Assembly: GCF_003436425.1 (NCBI RefSeq)
Contig: NZ_QSPK01000042.1
Span: forward strand, 7,667-20,249
DNA length: 12,583 nt
Direction: 5' to 3'
DNA from: Eubacterium sp. TM05-53
GTDB taxonomy: Bacteria; Bacillota_I; Bacilli_A; Erysipelotrichales; Erysipelotrichaceae
Each line of letters starts with the position of its first letter. The stretch's first letter is position 1. Below, in pieces: positions 1-6,937 of the stretch. Position numbers and translations under genes: made by a program. The notes under the pieces are model-generated. The model made no database searches. It had not been told where the DNA came from and saw only the letters and a program-made list of their open reading frames with translations.

Positions 1-300
1 ACTTTTTTAATTTGTCATACGGACGATACATTGACTGCCCCTGATTTTGAAACCTGTCATCTTGACTTTCCACACTTTGTCAAGATGCAGGAAACACTGA
101 TTTCAAATAAGAAAAAATGTGGACACACAATGAAACACTGCTTTGGATTCTAGCTTAAAGAATCCCTCATCCAGTCAGGTCTAAGGCGTAAGCCCTGCTG
201 GATGGAGTATGAGTATACAGAGTACAGTCCATATGGATTGGAAATGCTCGAAAAACAAGAGCTATGCAAAGACTATATGCAAGGTCTAGAATCATGCTGA
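1..300 (+). pseudogene. Unrecognised reading frame entering from the left edge, broken by one TAG
   Basis: Frame 1 is open from the first base to a TAG at 151-153. It resumes in the same frame and runs to a TGA at 298-300, so about 98 codons carry a single internal stop. The second half reads like ordinary protein (charged residues, several Tyr and Glu, for example EYEYTEYSPYGLEMLEKQEL). The base composition looks richer in G+C than the flanking intergenic DNA. I do not recognise a family. It may be the 3' end of a larger gene that acquired a nonsense mutation, or chance openness: 50 open codons in AT-rich DNA is not rare. A minus-strand frame in the same stretch is also open for about 55 codons, which weakens the case. 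Confidence 0.3.
145..165. repeat. Perfect 7-bp inverted repeat spanning the in-frame TAG
   Basis: GGATTCT (145-151) and AGAATCC (159-165) are perfect complements around a 7-base loop. The T of the TAG at 151-153 is the last base of the left arm and the A and G fall in the loop. No T-run follows on either strand, so this is not a standard terminator. Confidence 0.4.
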
Positions 301-331
301 AAGCTTTGCGACGCTTCATTTCTCGCATTGT

Positions 332-364
332 GAGAAAGAGAATCTCATCATTTTAATGATGAGA
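332..364 (-). terminator. Probable weak terminator of the Rpn-family gene
   Basis: TCTCATCATT (343-352) and AATGATGAGA (355-364) are perfect complements. In minus-strand RNA this gives a stem of about 9 bp with a tight loop, followed by the pyrimidine-rich tail UUCUCUUUCUC. The hairpin includes the gene's TGA stop codon (348-350). The tail is mixed U and C rather than a pure U-run, so termination may be partial. Confidence 0.45.
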
Positions 365-1196
365 GTACGTCAAGAACCATCTGTTCCACTTTCTTATCAG
401 CTTCTAGTATTGCCTTTCTTGCTTCTTCTTTGTCTTTACGAGCCTCTTTCATCTGTCTTTGAGCTTCTTCAAGTTCAAGCTGTAGTTCAATTCGTTCTTC
501 ATTTTCATGTAGTTTTTGAAAATCTTCTATTATTTTCTTCCAACGATCATCCGATATAGTTTCTACACGCTTCTCTAACATTTGAATCACCTCATCATTT
601 TCTATCATTACCTTAATTTTACTATCATCCATTCCTTTGTGGCAATTCAAAAAGTAATAAATCATTTTCTCCTGTTCATTCATGTCTTCAAGTGGCTTAT
701 TTAAATCTACTTTTGGCATTTCTATTGTACGTAACTTCATACGATCTTCTTTTTCTTCTTTTACTAGAGGTAAATCACCATCACATTTCAATCTGAATGT
801 ATTACATATATTGTCATTTTCAACAATATTCACATTAAAGAATACCATGACAATGGTTTCTTTTAATTGACTGTAACTTTTTCCTTCCATGTCTTGTGAA
901 CCATGAAGCCTAGCCGAATAATAAGGAAAGCGATTCATCATATTATCTTTAGTTTGTCTTAACTGCATTTCTAAATCTACCGTTATTTGATCATCAAATT
1001 CGACTAATAAATCTAATCGTGGACTCTTCATTTTACTATAGTCTTTTACCATTTCTGAATTCTTTACAACAACACTATTCACCTTCCTTTCTAAAAATAC
1101 AGTGAGTAATGATTTTAAGGCATCATTCGCCTCTTTACAATCTTCGCCAAAGACATACTTAAAGGCGAAATCATTTAATAAATTTGCGCTACGCAT
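348..1196 (-). CDS. Rpn-family PD-(D/E)XK nuclease (recombination-promoting nuclease / putative transposase)
   Basis: The opening LLNDFAFKYVFGE is the hallmark of the Rpn/PDDEXK_2 family, whose E. coli members are DNA endonucleases that stimulate recombination. The core follows with SPRLDLLVEF (Asp about residue 62) and VDLEMQ (Glu76, Gln78), the expected D...ExQ metal-binding set. A Lys/Glu-rich, probably coiled-coil tail spans about residues 235-275. I chose the ATG at 1196 (282 aa) because GAGG sits 5 bases upstream of it. The frame extends to an ATG at 1220 (290 aa), but there AGGAA abuts the start codon and could not work as a ribosome site. The gene stands alone behind the hypA terminator, with no transposon ends visible. 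Family assignment is confident. A host function is not established, and these genes are often mobile or present in many copies. Confidence 0.85.
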   Translation of the reverse strand: MRSANLLNDFAFKYVFGEDCKEANDALKSLLTVFLERKVNSVVVKNSEMVKDYSKMKSPRLDLLVEFDDQITVDLEMQLRQTKDNMMNRFPYYSARLHGSQDMEGKSYSQLKETIVMVFFNVNIVENDNICNTFRLKCDGDLPLVKEEKEDRMKLRTIEMPKVDLNKPLEDMNEQEKMIYYFLNCHKGMDDSKIKVMIENDEVIQMLEKRVETISDDRWKKIIEDFQKLHENEERIELQLELEEAQRQMKEARKDKEEARKAILEADKKVEQMVLDVLSSLK

Positions 1197-1241
1197 GAGC
1201 ACCTCATTTCTAGTAGGCATTTCCTACATACTCTTATACGT

Positions 1242-1286
1242 AAAAAAAGACGCTTTTTCTAATAAAAATCAAAAAAAACGCCTTTT
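1242..1286 (-). terminator. Rho-independent terminator of the hypB-hypA operon
   Basis: In minus-strand RNA, AAAAGGCGUUUUUU (from 1286-1273) pairs with AAAAAGCGUCUUUU (1258-1245) through 14 positions including two G-U pairs. A 14-base loop separates the arms and the structure ends in seven U. It starts 6 bases after the hypA stop codon. The plus strand has no T-run after the hairpin, so it works in the minus direction only. Confidence 0.85.
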
Positions 1287-1292
1287 AGAGAC

Positions 1293-1637
1293 TTATTCAG
1301 CCTCAATCTCCTTAATGAGACACTCATTCCCTTGTAGTAGAACCGTATGCTCACTCTTACAATATGGACACTCTCTTCCATATTGGATCGTATCATACGT
1401 TTTTTCACATTCGTTACAAATCGTAATGGCTTCAATCCACTCATATTCTAATGTTGAGTTTTCGATTAAAGGAACCTTTTTCTTATAGTATTTCCAACAA
1501 TCCACTAAATACTCAGGAACGATTCCACTTACTTTTCCAATTTGTAAAGTTACTCTACGAATATCTGTAATATTGTTTTCTTGGGCAAGTTCTTTTAATG
1601 TTTTTGAAATATGTACAACAATTCCTAATTCATGCAT
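1293..1637 (-). CDS. hypA: HypA, nickel metallochaperone for metalloenzyme maturation
   Basis: HypA binds nickel at its N-terminus and hands it, with the GTPase HypB, to the active site of a nickel enzyme, classically [NiFe]-hydrogenase. The protein begins MHE, and the His2 that binds nickel must be at the true N-terminus. I therefore place the start at the ATG at 1637 (114 aa), not at the longer upstream extension of the frame (to 1685). The structural zinc site is complete: C74-x2-C77 and C90-x2-C93, nearly the same positions as in E. coli HypA. The length is normal for the family. The ATG lies one base after the TAG of the upstream flavoprotein gene and has only a weak AAGAAG ribosome site, so translation is probably coupled. 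It is the last gene of the operon, and a terminator follows. The enzyme it serves is not in the window. Confidence 0.95.
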   Translation of the reverse strand: MHELGIVVHISKTLKELAQENNITDIRRVTLQIGKVSGIVPEYLVDCWKYYKKKVPLIENSTLEYEWIEAITICNECEKTYDTIQYGRECPYCKSEHTVLLQGNECLIKEIEAE

Positions 1638-1638
1638 A

Positions 1639-4320
1639 CTATTTCTTCTTATTACGAATGATCTTGATCTGGCGTTTAGCCGCATATGGTAAGATTGCCT
1701 TCATCTTATCTTCGGCCTTCACCATTCTTGCACCATCCTTGATATCACGTGTTAAGTGGATCGCATCAAATTCACATTTTGTCGTACACAAACCACAACC
1801 TATGCATTTATTTGTATCCACAATACTTGCACCACATCCTAGACATCGATTGGCTTCAATCTTAACTTGTTCCTCTGTAAATGTTGAACGCAAGTCTCTA
1901 AATGATTTTTCACCTAAACCTTTTTTAATACCAGGAATCTGTCGTTTGGCATGATCAAAATCAATATCAATTAATGTGTTATTCTTATCGAATTCATTAA
2001 ATAAATGTAAGTCTCTACCAATTGTCAAAGAATGACCCTTATGCACAAATCGATGCATCGATTCTGCTGCTTCTTTACCATGGCTAATCGCATCAATCGC
2101 AAATTTTGGACCTGTATACACATCACCACCCGCAAATACATCTTCAATTGAAGTTTGAAGGGTTGTACCATCGGCTTTGATTGTTCCATTTGGATTGACT
2201 TCTACATCAAATCCTTGAATTGGAATGATACTCTGTCCAATCGAAAGGAATATATGACTACACTGCATAGTTTCCAAAACATTTTCATCATAGCTTGGAT
2301 TGAATCTTCCAGTTTCATCTTTTACACTAACACATTGCTTAAACACAATGGAATCTTCTAAGATTTCCTTTGGACCCCAGCCACAATGAAGCAAAATACC
2401 CTCTTCTTTAGCTTCTGATACTTCTTCAGGACTTGCCGGCATTTCGCATTCTTGTTCTAAAGAACATAAATGTACCTTTTGTGCTCCACTTCTTAAAGCC
2501 GCACGAGCTACATCTATCGCCACATTTCCGCCACCAACAACAACCACATCTCCAGAAATTAAATTTGGATCTTCTGTTTTATTGACTTTACGCAAGAAAT
2601 CAATTCCAGATTCAACCATTTTATTTTCTTCACCTGGAATATTTAATTTTCTAGATCCTTGAGCACCAATGGCCACATAGAATGCTTCATATCCTTCTTT
2701 TCTTAAATCATCCAAAGAAATATCTTTACCTACTTCTATGCCACACTTAAATTCAATGCCCATAGCTTTTAACACTTCAATTTCAGCTTCAATCACAGAC
2801 TTTTCTAAACGAAAAGATGGAATACCATATACCAACATACCGCCTGGTTTTTCTTCCTTTTCAAATATTGTGACTGGATAGCCCATTATTCTTAAATAAT
2901 AAGCTGCACTCATACCCGCAGGACCCGCACCAATAATGGCCATCTTATTTGTGAAGAATTTGCCTTCTACATTTTCACATAATGGTATATAACGTTTATC
3001 TTCATGAAGTTCTTGTTCGGCAATAAACTTCTTGATTTCATCAATAGCTAAAGGCTCATCAATCAATCCACGCGTACATTGTTGTTCACACCTTCTATTA
3101 CATATAGCTCCACAAACAGCTGGGAATGGATTAAAGTCTTTGATCAACTTTAATGCATCCATATAACGGCCTTCTTTAGCCATCTTAATATAGCCTTGTA
3201 CTGGTAAATGGGCAGGACATGCACTCTTACAAGGAGATGTACCGGTTTCATAACAATTTATTTTAGCTGTATCTCTAAAATTCCAATTCCACTTTTCAGG
3301 CCCCCACTTTACTGCATCCGGAAGTTCTTGTTTAGGATAGGACACTGGACCTGATTTTGTACATAATTTTTGTCCCAATTTTGCCGCTCCAACCGGACAA
3401 ATTTCCACACACTTTCCACAAGCCACACACTTTTCACTATCCACATGCGCTCTATAAGCACTGGCCGACATATTTGGCGTATTGAACAATTGACTCGTTC
3501 TTAATGCGTTACATACACCATGTGCGCAGTTACAAATCGCAAAAATCTTATCTTCTCCATCAATATTCGTAATCTGATGTACATATCCTTTTCTTTCACA
3601 ACGCTCTAAAGTCTCGATAACTTCTTCATACGTACAATAATGACCTCCCTTGTTTGTCTGTACAACATAATCTGCCATATCACCTACCGCAATACAAACA
3701 TCGGCTTCTACATCGCCTGTTCCTTCGCCTCTAACACGTTGTTGTCTTCTACATGAACATGGAGAAAGTGCGTACTTGTCGTATTTATTCAGCCAATGCG
3801 AGATCTTTTCTACGCTTACCGCTTGCTGATTTGCATGAATCGCCTTTTCTACAGGAATGACATGCATACCAATGCCTGCTCCTCCAGGTGGAACCATTGG
3901 CGTTACTTTTTCAAGTGGTAAACGCGTCATCTTTTCAAAGAAATCCGCAACAATTGGATGTTCTTCTACAAGATTTTTATTCATGACCATAAATTCAGCA
4001 GCTCCAGGAACAAATTGAGGAAGCACAAACTGTTTATGATGATCCACATTTTCCCAGTTGTATTCAATCATTCCGATATCGCACACTTCATTTAATACAC
4101 GATTCACTCTTCCTGCTGGCCATCCACTTCTTTTCACTACTTCTTCAAAAGAAAGTGGTTTGCGCACTTCAAAGCACAAACATAAATCGCATTGTTCATC
4201 ATTTAATATTTCATTTAAACACTCATATTCAGGATCTGTTTCCGATAACTTCTTCACTTTTGCCGGAATACGATCTGTGATACGCCTTGCCAGTTTATCA
4301 ATATTATCTCGATATGCCAT
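1639..4320 (-). CDS. Large Fe-S flavoprotein: N-terminal Cys-rich module, ferredoxin domain, GltD-type NAD(P)/FAD oxidoreductase, C-terminal ferredoxin
   Basis: The 893-aa cytoplasmic protein is modular. Residues 1-110 look helical and winged-helix-like. Residues 185-270 hold SPCSCRR (C188, C190), C209, C229 and ICNCAHGVC (C263, C265, C270), a probable extra Fe-S site. C298-x2-C301-x2-C304-x3-C308 binds one [4Fe-4S]. Residues 356-415 carry eight Cys like the N-terminal Fe-S domain of the glutamate synthase small subunit. IIGAGPAG (462-469) is the FAD site and VVVVGGGNVAIDVAR (592-606) the NAD(P) site. The tail has C826/C829 and C839-x2-C842-x2-C845-x3-C849. It should move electrons between NAD(P)H, FAD and several clusters. 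It is one base from hypB in front and one base from hypA behind, with an AAGGA ribosome site 5 bases before ATG. No large glutamate synthase subunit is adjacent, so a glutamate role is unlikely. The electron acceptor is unknown. Confidence 0.88.
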   Translation of the reverse strand: MAYRDNIDKLARRITDRIPAKVKKLSETDPEYECLNEILNDEQCDLCLCFEVRKPLSFEEVVKRSGWPAGRVNRVLNEVCDIGMIEYNWENVDHHKQFVLPQFVPGAAEFMVMNKNLVEEHPIVADFFEKMTRLPLEKVTPMVPPGGAGIGMHVIPVEKAIHANQQAVSVEKISHWLNKYDKYALSPCSCRRQQRVRGEGTGDVEADVCIAVGDMADYVVQTNKGGHYCTYEEVIETLERCERKGYVHQITNIDGEDKIFAICNCAHGVCNALRTSQLFNTPNMSASAYRAHVDSEKCVACGKCVEICPVGAAKLGQKLCTKSGPVSYPKQELPDAVKWGPEKWNWNFRDTAKINCYETGTSPCKSACPAHLPVQGYIKMAKEGRYMDALKLIKDFNPFPAVCGAICNRRCEQQCTRGLIDEPLAIDEIKKFIAEQELHEDKRYIPLCENVEGKFFTNKMAIIGAGPAGMSAAYYLRIMGYPVTIFEKEEKPGGMLVYGIPSFRLEKSVIEAEIEVLKAMGIEFKCGIEVGKDISLDDLRKEGYEAFYVAIGAQGSRKLNIPGEENKMVESGIDFLRKVNKTEDPNLISGDVVVVGGGNVAIDVARAALRSGAQKVHLCSLEQECEMPASPEEVSEAKEEGILLHCGWGPKEILEDSIVFKQCVSVKDETGRFNPSYDENVLETMQCSHIFLSIGQSIIPIQGFDVEVNPNGTIKADGTTLQTSIEDVFAGGDVYTGPKFAIDAISHGKEAAESMHRFVHKGHSLTIGRDLHLFNEFDKNNTLIDIDFDHAKRQIPGIKKGLGEKSFRDLRSTFTEEQVKIEANRCLGCGASIVDTNKCIGCGLCTTKCEFDAIHLTRDIKDGARMVKAEDKMKAILPYAAKRQIKIIRNKKK

Positions 4321-4321
4321 A

Positions 4322-4984
4322 TTATTCCTTCCAGGCTTTTACTTCATTTTCAAGCCAATTACACCAATCTTCAATTCCCTCACCCGTTTTTGCGCACACT
4401 TCAAAAATTTTCGCATTTGGGTTTCGGTACAGAATATTCTTTTTACATTTTTCTACATCAAAATCAAAGTATGGCAATACGTCCATTTTATTGATGAGAA
4501 CCACATCACAAACTTGAAACATCAATGGATATTTCAAAGGTTTATCATCCCCTTCTGGAACGCTTAGAATAGCCACATTTTTAGTGGATCCCGTATCAAA
4601 TTCAGCAGGGCAAACCAAATTTCCTACATTTTCAAGTATAGCCAAATCTAAATCTTCCATTCCCATTTCATGTAAGCCTTGACGAGTCATATCCGCATCT
4701 AAATGACACATACCACCTGTATGTAACTGAATCGTACGTACACCATATTCACTGATGGTTTTGGCATCCACATCACTATCGATATCCGCTTCCATTATGC
4801 CAATTCGCAATGTATCTTTTAATTTTTCTAACGTTCTAGATAGAGTTGTTGTCTTTCCTGCGCCTGGACTTGACATAACGTTTAATAAGAATACACCCTT
4901 GTCTTTGCATTCTTGTCTTAATTTGTTCGCATCTTTATTATTATCTTCAAATACGCTTTGTTTCACTTCTATAATTTTATACAT
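4322..4984 (-). CDS. hypB: HypB, GTPase for nickel insertion
   Basis: HypB is a SIMIBI-class GTPase that works with HypA to load nickel into metalloenzyme precursors. With the ATG at 4984 the protein is 220 aa. It has the P-loop SSPGAGKTT (38-46), the ADIDSDVDAK segment (66-75), the dimer-interface metal site GGMCHLD (C93, H94), NVGNLVCPAEFD with C125, and the guanine-binding NKMD (165-168). It lacks both the N-terminal CxxCGC nickel motif and the His-rich stretch seen in some homologues, so storage of nickel is unlikely. AGGAGG at 4994-4999 lies 9 bases before this ATG. The frame extends to a GTG at 5041, but that part has no family similarity. First gene of the operon; its TAA is one base from the ATG of the flavoprotein. 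Same client question as for hypA. Confidence 0.96.
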   Translation of the reverse strand: MYKIIEVKQSVFEDNNKDANKLRQECKDKGVFLLNVMSSPGAGKTTTLSRTLEKLKDTLRIGIMEADIDSDVDAKTISEYGVRTIQLHTGGMCHLDADMTRQGLHEMGMEDLDLAILENVGNLVCPAEFDTGSTKNVAILSVPEGDDKPLKYPLMFQVCDVVLINKMDVLPYFDFDVEKCKKNILYRNPNAKIFEVCAKTGEGIEDWCNWLENEVKAWKE

Positions 4985-4993
4985 GATACAAAA

Positions 4994-5034
4994 CCTCCTA
5001 AGATGATTGTAAACGATTTCAGAAGGAGAGTAAA
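4994..5034 (-). promoter_or_regulatory. Promoter and ribosome site of the hypB operon
   Basis: Read on the minus strand, TTTACT (5034-5029) is the -35, then a 17-base spacer, then TACAAT (5011-5006) as the -10. The strong ribosome site AGGAGG (4999-4994) follows, 9 bases before the hypB ATG. No obvious nickel-regulator palindrome was seen. The divergent amidase promoter begins 27 bases away. Confidence 0.6.
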
Positions 5035-5060
5035 TAAACACTTGTTAGTCATTGCACAGC

Positions 5061-5089
5061 TTGAAAAGAAGTCGTTTTTCGCCTATCAT
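5061..5089 (+). promoter_or_regulatory. Promoter of the amidase operon, predicted to give a leaderless mRNA
   Basis: TTGAAA (5061-5066), a 17-base spacer and TATCAT (5084-5089) match the sigma-A consensus at 5 of 6 positions in each box. A start about 7 bases after the -10 box falls at 5096-5097, exactly on the amidase ATG. No Shine-Dalgarno sequence lies in front of that ATG, which fits a leaderless transcript. Confidence 0.5.
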
Positions 5090-5096
5090 AATCTAT

Positions 5097-5897
5097 ATGA
5101 AGATCTGTATGTACCAAATGTCTGTTTCAATGGATAATCAACAAAATATAGCGAAACTAAAACATATTCCAGAATGTGATATTTTAGTTTTACCCGAAAT
5201 GTGGAACTGTCCATATCATAATGATGCATTAAAGACAGCTTATTTGCGTCACGATGAAAGTTTGATGGCTTTAAAAAACTTAGCTAGATCTCATAAGATA
5301 TGGATTGTAGCTGGTTCCATTTGTGCAAATAAATACAATCGTTGTTACATATTAAATAGCGATGGCAACATTGTTTGTTCGTATGATAAAACACATCTTT
5401 TTGAATTCCACAACAAACAAGATTATTGTGAAAATGAAGTGTTTGTACCAGGAAATCACCTACAATGTTTTGATACGCCATGGGGAAAATGTGGCATTTT
5501 ATTATGTTACGACATTCGCTTTCCAGAAGTATCCAGAGTTCTATCGCAAAATGGAGCACAAATTCTATTTTGTCCAGCCTCCTTTAATGAGCAGGCTACA
5601 AAGAAACATTGGAAGCTATTTATTCAAACACGTGCCTTAGAAAATGAAATCTTTTTGTGTGGAGTAGCACCGGCTAAATATACATATAAAAACTATACGG
5701 CTGGTGGGCACTCCATTCTTGTGGATGGTTTTGGCAATGTTGTAGTGGAGTTGGGCGAAGAAGAAACATATAAAGTTGTAGACATTGATTTAAACGACAT
5801 TGAAAAAGTAAGGAAAAGAATGCCTTATTGGAAGGTACGTAGAAATGATTTATATGAATTAAAGGAGATCAAAAATGAAGACAATTCAAATCAATGA
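5097..5897 (+). CDS. Nitrilase-superfamily carbon-nitrogen hydrolase (omega-amidase/Nit2-like)
   Basis: The family hydrolyses non-peptide C-N bonds; omega-amidases convert alpha-ketoglutaramate or related omega-amides to the acid plus ammonia. The catalytic triad is complete: Glu34 in LPEMWNC, Lys98 in YDKTHLF and Cys137 in GILLCYDIRFPE. The C-terminal MPYWKVRRNDLYEL matches the omega-amidase/Nit2 branch. I start at the ATG at 5097 (266 aa, normal length) because MKICMYQ aligns with the usual first strand. The frame extends upstream to a TTG at 5052 without family similarity or ribosome site. No Shine-Dalgarno is seen before 5097; see the promoter entry. The 3' end overlaps the next gene by 23 bases, so the two are co-transcribed. 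Exact substrate is not readable from sequence; cyanide or nitrile chemistry is less likely than amide hydrolysis. Confidence 0.88.
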   Translation: MKICMYQMSVSMDNQQNIAKLKHIPECDILVLPEMWNCPYHNDALKTAYLRHDESLMALKNLARSHKIWIVAGSICANKYNRCYILNSDGNIVCSYDKTHLFEFHNKQDYCENEVFVPGNHLQCFDTPWGKCGILLCYDIRFPEVSRVLSQNGAQILFCPASFNEQATKKHWKLFIQTRALENEIFLCGVAPAKYTYKNYTAGGHSILVDGFGNVVVELGEEETYKVVDIDLNDIEKVRKRMPYWKVRRNDLYELKEIKNEDNSNQ

Positions 5898-6843
5898 AAT
5901 CGAAGGATTTCAAATTGGTAGTGCACAAGATACAGAAAATGCGACTGGCTGTACCGTCATCTTATGTAAAGAAGGAGCTACAGCTGGTGTAGATGTACGT
6001 GGTGGTGGTCCTGCCACTCGTGAAACGGATTTATTAAATCCTAAAAACATGGTTCAAAAAATCCACGCGGTCACTCTATCGGGTGGTAGTGCTTTTGGTC
6101 TAGAATCAAGCAGTGGTGTTATGCAGTATTTGAGTGAGCACGAAATTGGTTTTGACATGAAAAACATCTATATTCCAATCGTATGTGAAGCTTGTCTATT
6201 TGATTGTGGTGTAGGTAATTCTAAGGCATATCCAAATAAACAAATGGGGTATGATGCTTGTATTGAAGCGGAAAAGAATGATCCAAAACAAGGAAATGTC
6301 GGCGCTGGAACAGGTGCAAGTGTTGGTAAATTCTTTGGTCCTCAATATGCGATGAAAGCAGGGTTAGGATTCTCAGCTCTACAAATTGGTCCATTAAAAG
6401 TAGGAGCTATTGTTGCAGTAAATGCGTGTGGTGATATTTTCTATCCAAATTCAGACAAACCAATCGCAGGTATTTATGATCGAAACACAAACACAAGATT
6501 GTTTAGTGAAGATGAAATCTTAAAGGCGGCTGAAAAGATGATCAATTCTTGTGGTATGAATACAACGATTGGTTGTATCATCACAAATGCGGATTTAAAT
6601 AAAGCGCAAATGAATAAGATCGCAAGCATGGCACATAATGGGTATGCAAGATGTATTCGTCCAGTCCACACTTCAAGTGATGGAGATACAATTTTTGCGA
6701 TGACATCCAATAAAGTGCCTGCTGAACAAGATTTAGTTGGAATCATGGCTGTCAAAGCTATGGAACAAGCTATTGTCAATGCAGGTACACAAGCAGATAG
6801 TGCTTATGGTCTAGCTAGCTACAAAGAAATTACTAAGGAATAA
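5875..6843 (+). CDS. P1-family (DmpA/NylC-like, S58) self-processing aminopeptidase or amide hydrolase
   Basis: The 322-aa protein belongs to the DmpA/BapA/NylC fold of N-terminal-nucleophile hydrolases. These cut themselves and then hydrolyse N-terminal residues of peptides, beta-peptides or, in NylC, cyclic amides. The early VDVRGGGPATRETDLLNP and TLSGGSAFGLESSSGV motifs, GNVGAGTGASVGK (140-152) and VGAIVAVNACGD are family signatures. By analogy with NylC, the segment MNTTIGCIITNAD (228-240) marks autocleavage at Asn229-Thr230, with Thr230 as the new nucleophile; this is inferred. No signal peptide is present, so it acts in the cytoplasm. AGGAG sits 7 bases before the ATG, inside the end of the amidase gene. 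A strong terminator follows 5 bases after the stop. Substrate unknown. Confidence 0.9.
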   Translation: MKTIQINEIEGFQIGSAQDTENATGCTVILCKEGATAGVDVRGGGPATRETDLLNPKNMVQKIHAVTLSGGSAFGLESSSGVMQYLSEHEIGFDMKNIYIPIVCEACLFDCGVGNSKAYPNKQMGYDACIEAEKNDPKQGNVGAGTGASVGKFFGPQYAMKAGLGFSALQIGPLKVGAIVAVNACGDIFYPNSDKPIAGIYDRNTNTRLFSEDEILKAAEKMINSCGMNTTIGCIITNADLNKAQMNKIASMAHNGYARCIRPVHTSSDGDTIFAMTSNKVPAEQDLVGIMAVKAMEQAIVNAGTQADSAYGLASYKEITKE

Positions 6844-6848
6844 TCATT

Positions 6849-6877
6849 AAAGTATCGCTACGGTGATACTTTTTTTA
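6849..6877 (+). terminator. Strong rho-independent terminator with UACG tetraloop
   Basis: AAAGTATCGC (6849-6858) pairs with GTGATACTTT (6863-6872) around the loop TACG. This gives a C(UACG)G closing tetraloop, one of the most stable RNA loops, followed by a run of seven T (6870-6876). It lies 5 bases past the stop of the peptidase gene. Confidence 0.93.
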
Positions 6878-6882
6878 TTTAA

Positions 6883-6932
6883 CGTGTCAGAAAATGATAA
6901 AAGTGCAGTATCTATAACGTTAACTGCACTTT
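6883..6932. repeat. Copy A of a 50-bp repeat flanking the ATPase gene
   Basis: Bases 6883-6932 align without gaps to 8226-8275 with 7 mismatches (43 of 50 identical). Both begin CGTGTCAGAAAATGA and end TGCACTTT. The similarity resumes after a short indel with TTTAATCTAA(A/G)ATTTT, which runs into the 3' end of a minus-strand gene in both places. In copy A the outer inverted repeat is degenerate but the inner AAAGTGCAGT/ACTGCACTTT stem is longer. Confidence 0.7.
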
Positions 6933-6937
6933 TTAAT
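6899..6937. terminator. Bidirectional terminator between the peptidase and ATPase genes
   Basis: AAAAGTGCAGT (6899-6909) and ACTGCACTTTT (6923-6933) form a perfect 11-bp stem with a 13-base loop. T-runs follow in both directions: five T on the plus strand and four T on the minus strand. It lies between convergent genes, directly after the stop codon of the ATPase gene. Confidence 0.8.

Noticed and set aside
110..330. Minus-strand open frame of about 55 codons with a hydrophobic stretch
   Set aside because: There is no ribosome site and no family resemblance, and it lies opposite the plus-strand frame, which has a more protein-like composition. It may be the shadow of either.
348..1196. The Rpn-family gene as part of a complete transposon
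   Set aside because: No terminal inverted repeats or target duplications were found around it. The only palindrome at its end fits a terminator.
4058..5006. Plus-strand open frames opposite hypB and the flavoprotein start
   Set aside because: They are antisense shadows. The minus-strand proteins carry complete family motifs.
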